Part shown: positions 63,884 to 64,000 of the stretch, piece after piece | How the letters are laid out: every line of letters starts with the position of its first letter | Numbering within the stretch: position 1 is the first letter of the stretch | Source: Legionella sp. | Lineage (GTDB): Bacteria > Pseudomonadota > Gammaproteobacteria > Legionellales > Legionellaceae | DNA length: 64,000 nt | Assembly: GCA_031291095.1 (NCBI GenBank) | Contig: JARLJR010000011.1 | Location: 30,144 to 94,143, forward strand | Reading direction: 5' to 3' | Translations under genes and position numbers: made by a program | The notes under the pieces: model-generated | Told to the model about the DNA's origin: nothing | Databases searched by the model: none | The model's input: only the letters and a program-made list of their open reading frames with translations

Positions 63884-64000
63884 GGCACTACCCTAAGCGA
63901 GTACCCGCAGAAATAACTTGTTTAATAACATGAATTTAAATGAAATCAGTTTCCTTTTTTATGTATGATTGTTTTGCGAAGAACCGCCATACAAAGAAAA

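Overview
The window looks like a chromosomal segment of a Legionella species or close relative. It is AT-rich. It encodes an ecto-apyrase (CD39-type NTPDase), several very large ankyrin-containing proteins with eukaryote-like domains and polar C-termini typical of Dot/Icm effectors, and many dispersed palindromic repeats (translated signature RHPERSEGS). This assignment rests on gene content read by eye, not on a database search.

Layout. 1-4.2 kb: small, partly decayed genes (partial CDS at the left edge, an exported Cys-containing protein, a tRNA 3'-end remnant, a LuxR-type HTH protein, a P-loop kinase-like protein, a glycine-zipper stress protein, and a phasin whose 3' end is fused out of frame to another gene's tail). 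4.5-9.4 kb: a three-gene signalling operon (CheB-CheR-PAS fusion, PAS histidine kinase, stand-alone receiver). 9.5-17.4 kb: an outer-membrane barrel, a RelE-like/SF1 helicase/ankyrin fusion, a DUF4349-type membrane protein and an alpha-helical unknown. 17.4-23.8 kb: catalase, an RND pump with its adaptor, and an internally deleted Na+/H+ antiporter remnant. 24-29.2 kb: three effector-like genes (an eight-fold 60-residue repeat protein, a possible CE-clan cysteine protease, an Ala-rich repeat protein with a possible EEP phosphoesterase domain). 29.6-32.2 kb: an L,D-transpeptidase, a candidate sRNA, cytochrome b561, a truncated IS4-type element and a SemiSWEET-like protein. 32.3-36.1 kb: a pterin-type cluster (FolE, three short-chain dehydrogenases, a CYTH protein). 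36.6-45.5 kb: a 2H phosphoesterase-like protein and three effector candidates, including a 1667-residue Ank-Nudix-Ank-LRR protein. 45.5-47 kb: an IS110/IS1111 element inserted inside a palindromic repeat. 47-54.6 kb: apyrase, DMT exporter, a 45-residue Cys-rich secreted peptide, ribosomal oxygenase RoxA, a CPA2 antiporter, a YchJ-like protein and a Kdo hydroxylase-like protein. 54.6-63.8 kb: a complete tripartite MdtABC-like RND operon with its outer-membrane lipoprotein.

The most interesting non-coding signal is a 19-bp inverted repeat, TACCGTA-RAAAA-TACGGTA. It lies 21-22 bp upstream of a -10-like hexamer in front of three effector-like genes (15254, 39726, 44982). A fourth copy forms the first hairpin of a short candidate sRNA at about 30.5 kb. 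This suggests an undescribed regulator and regulon.
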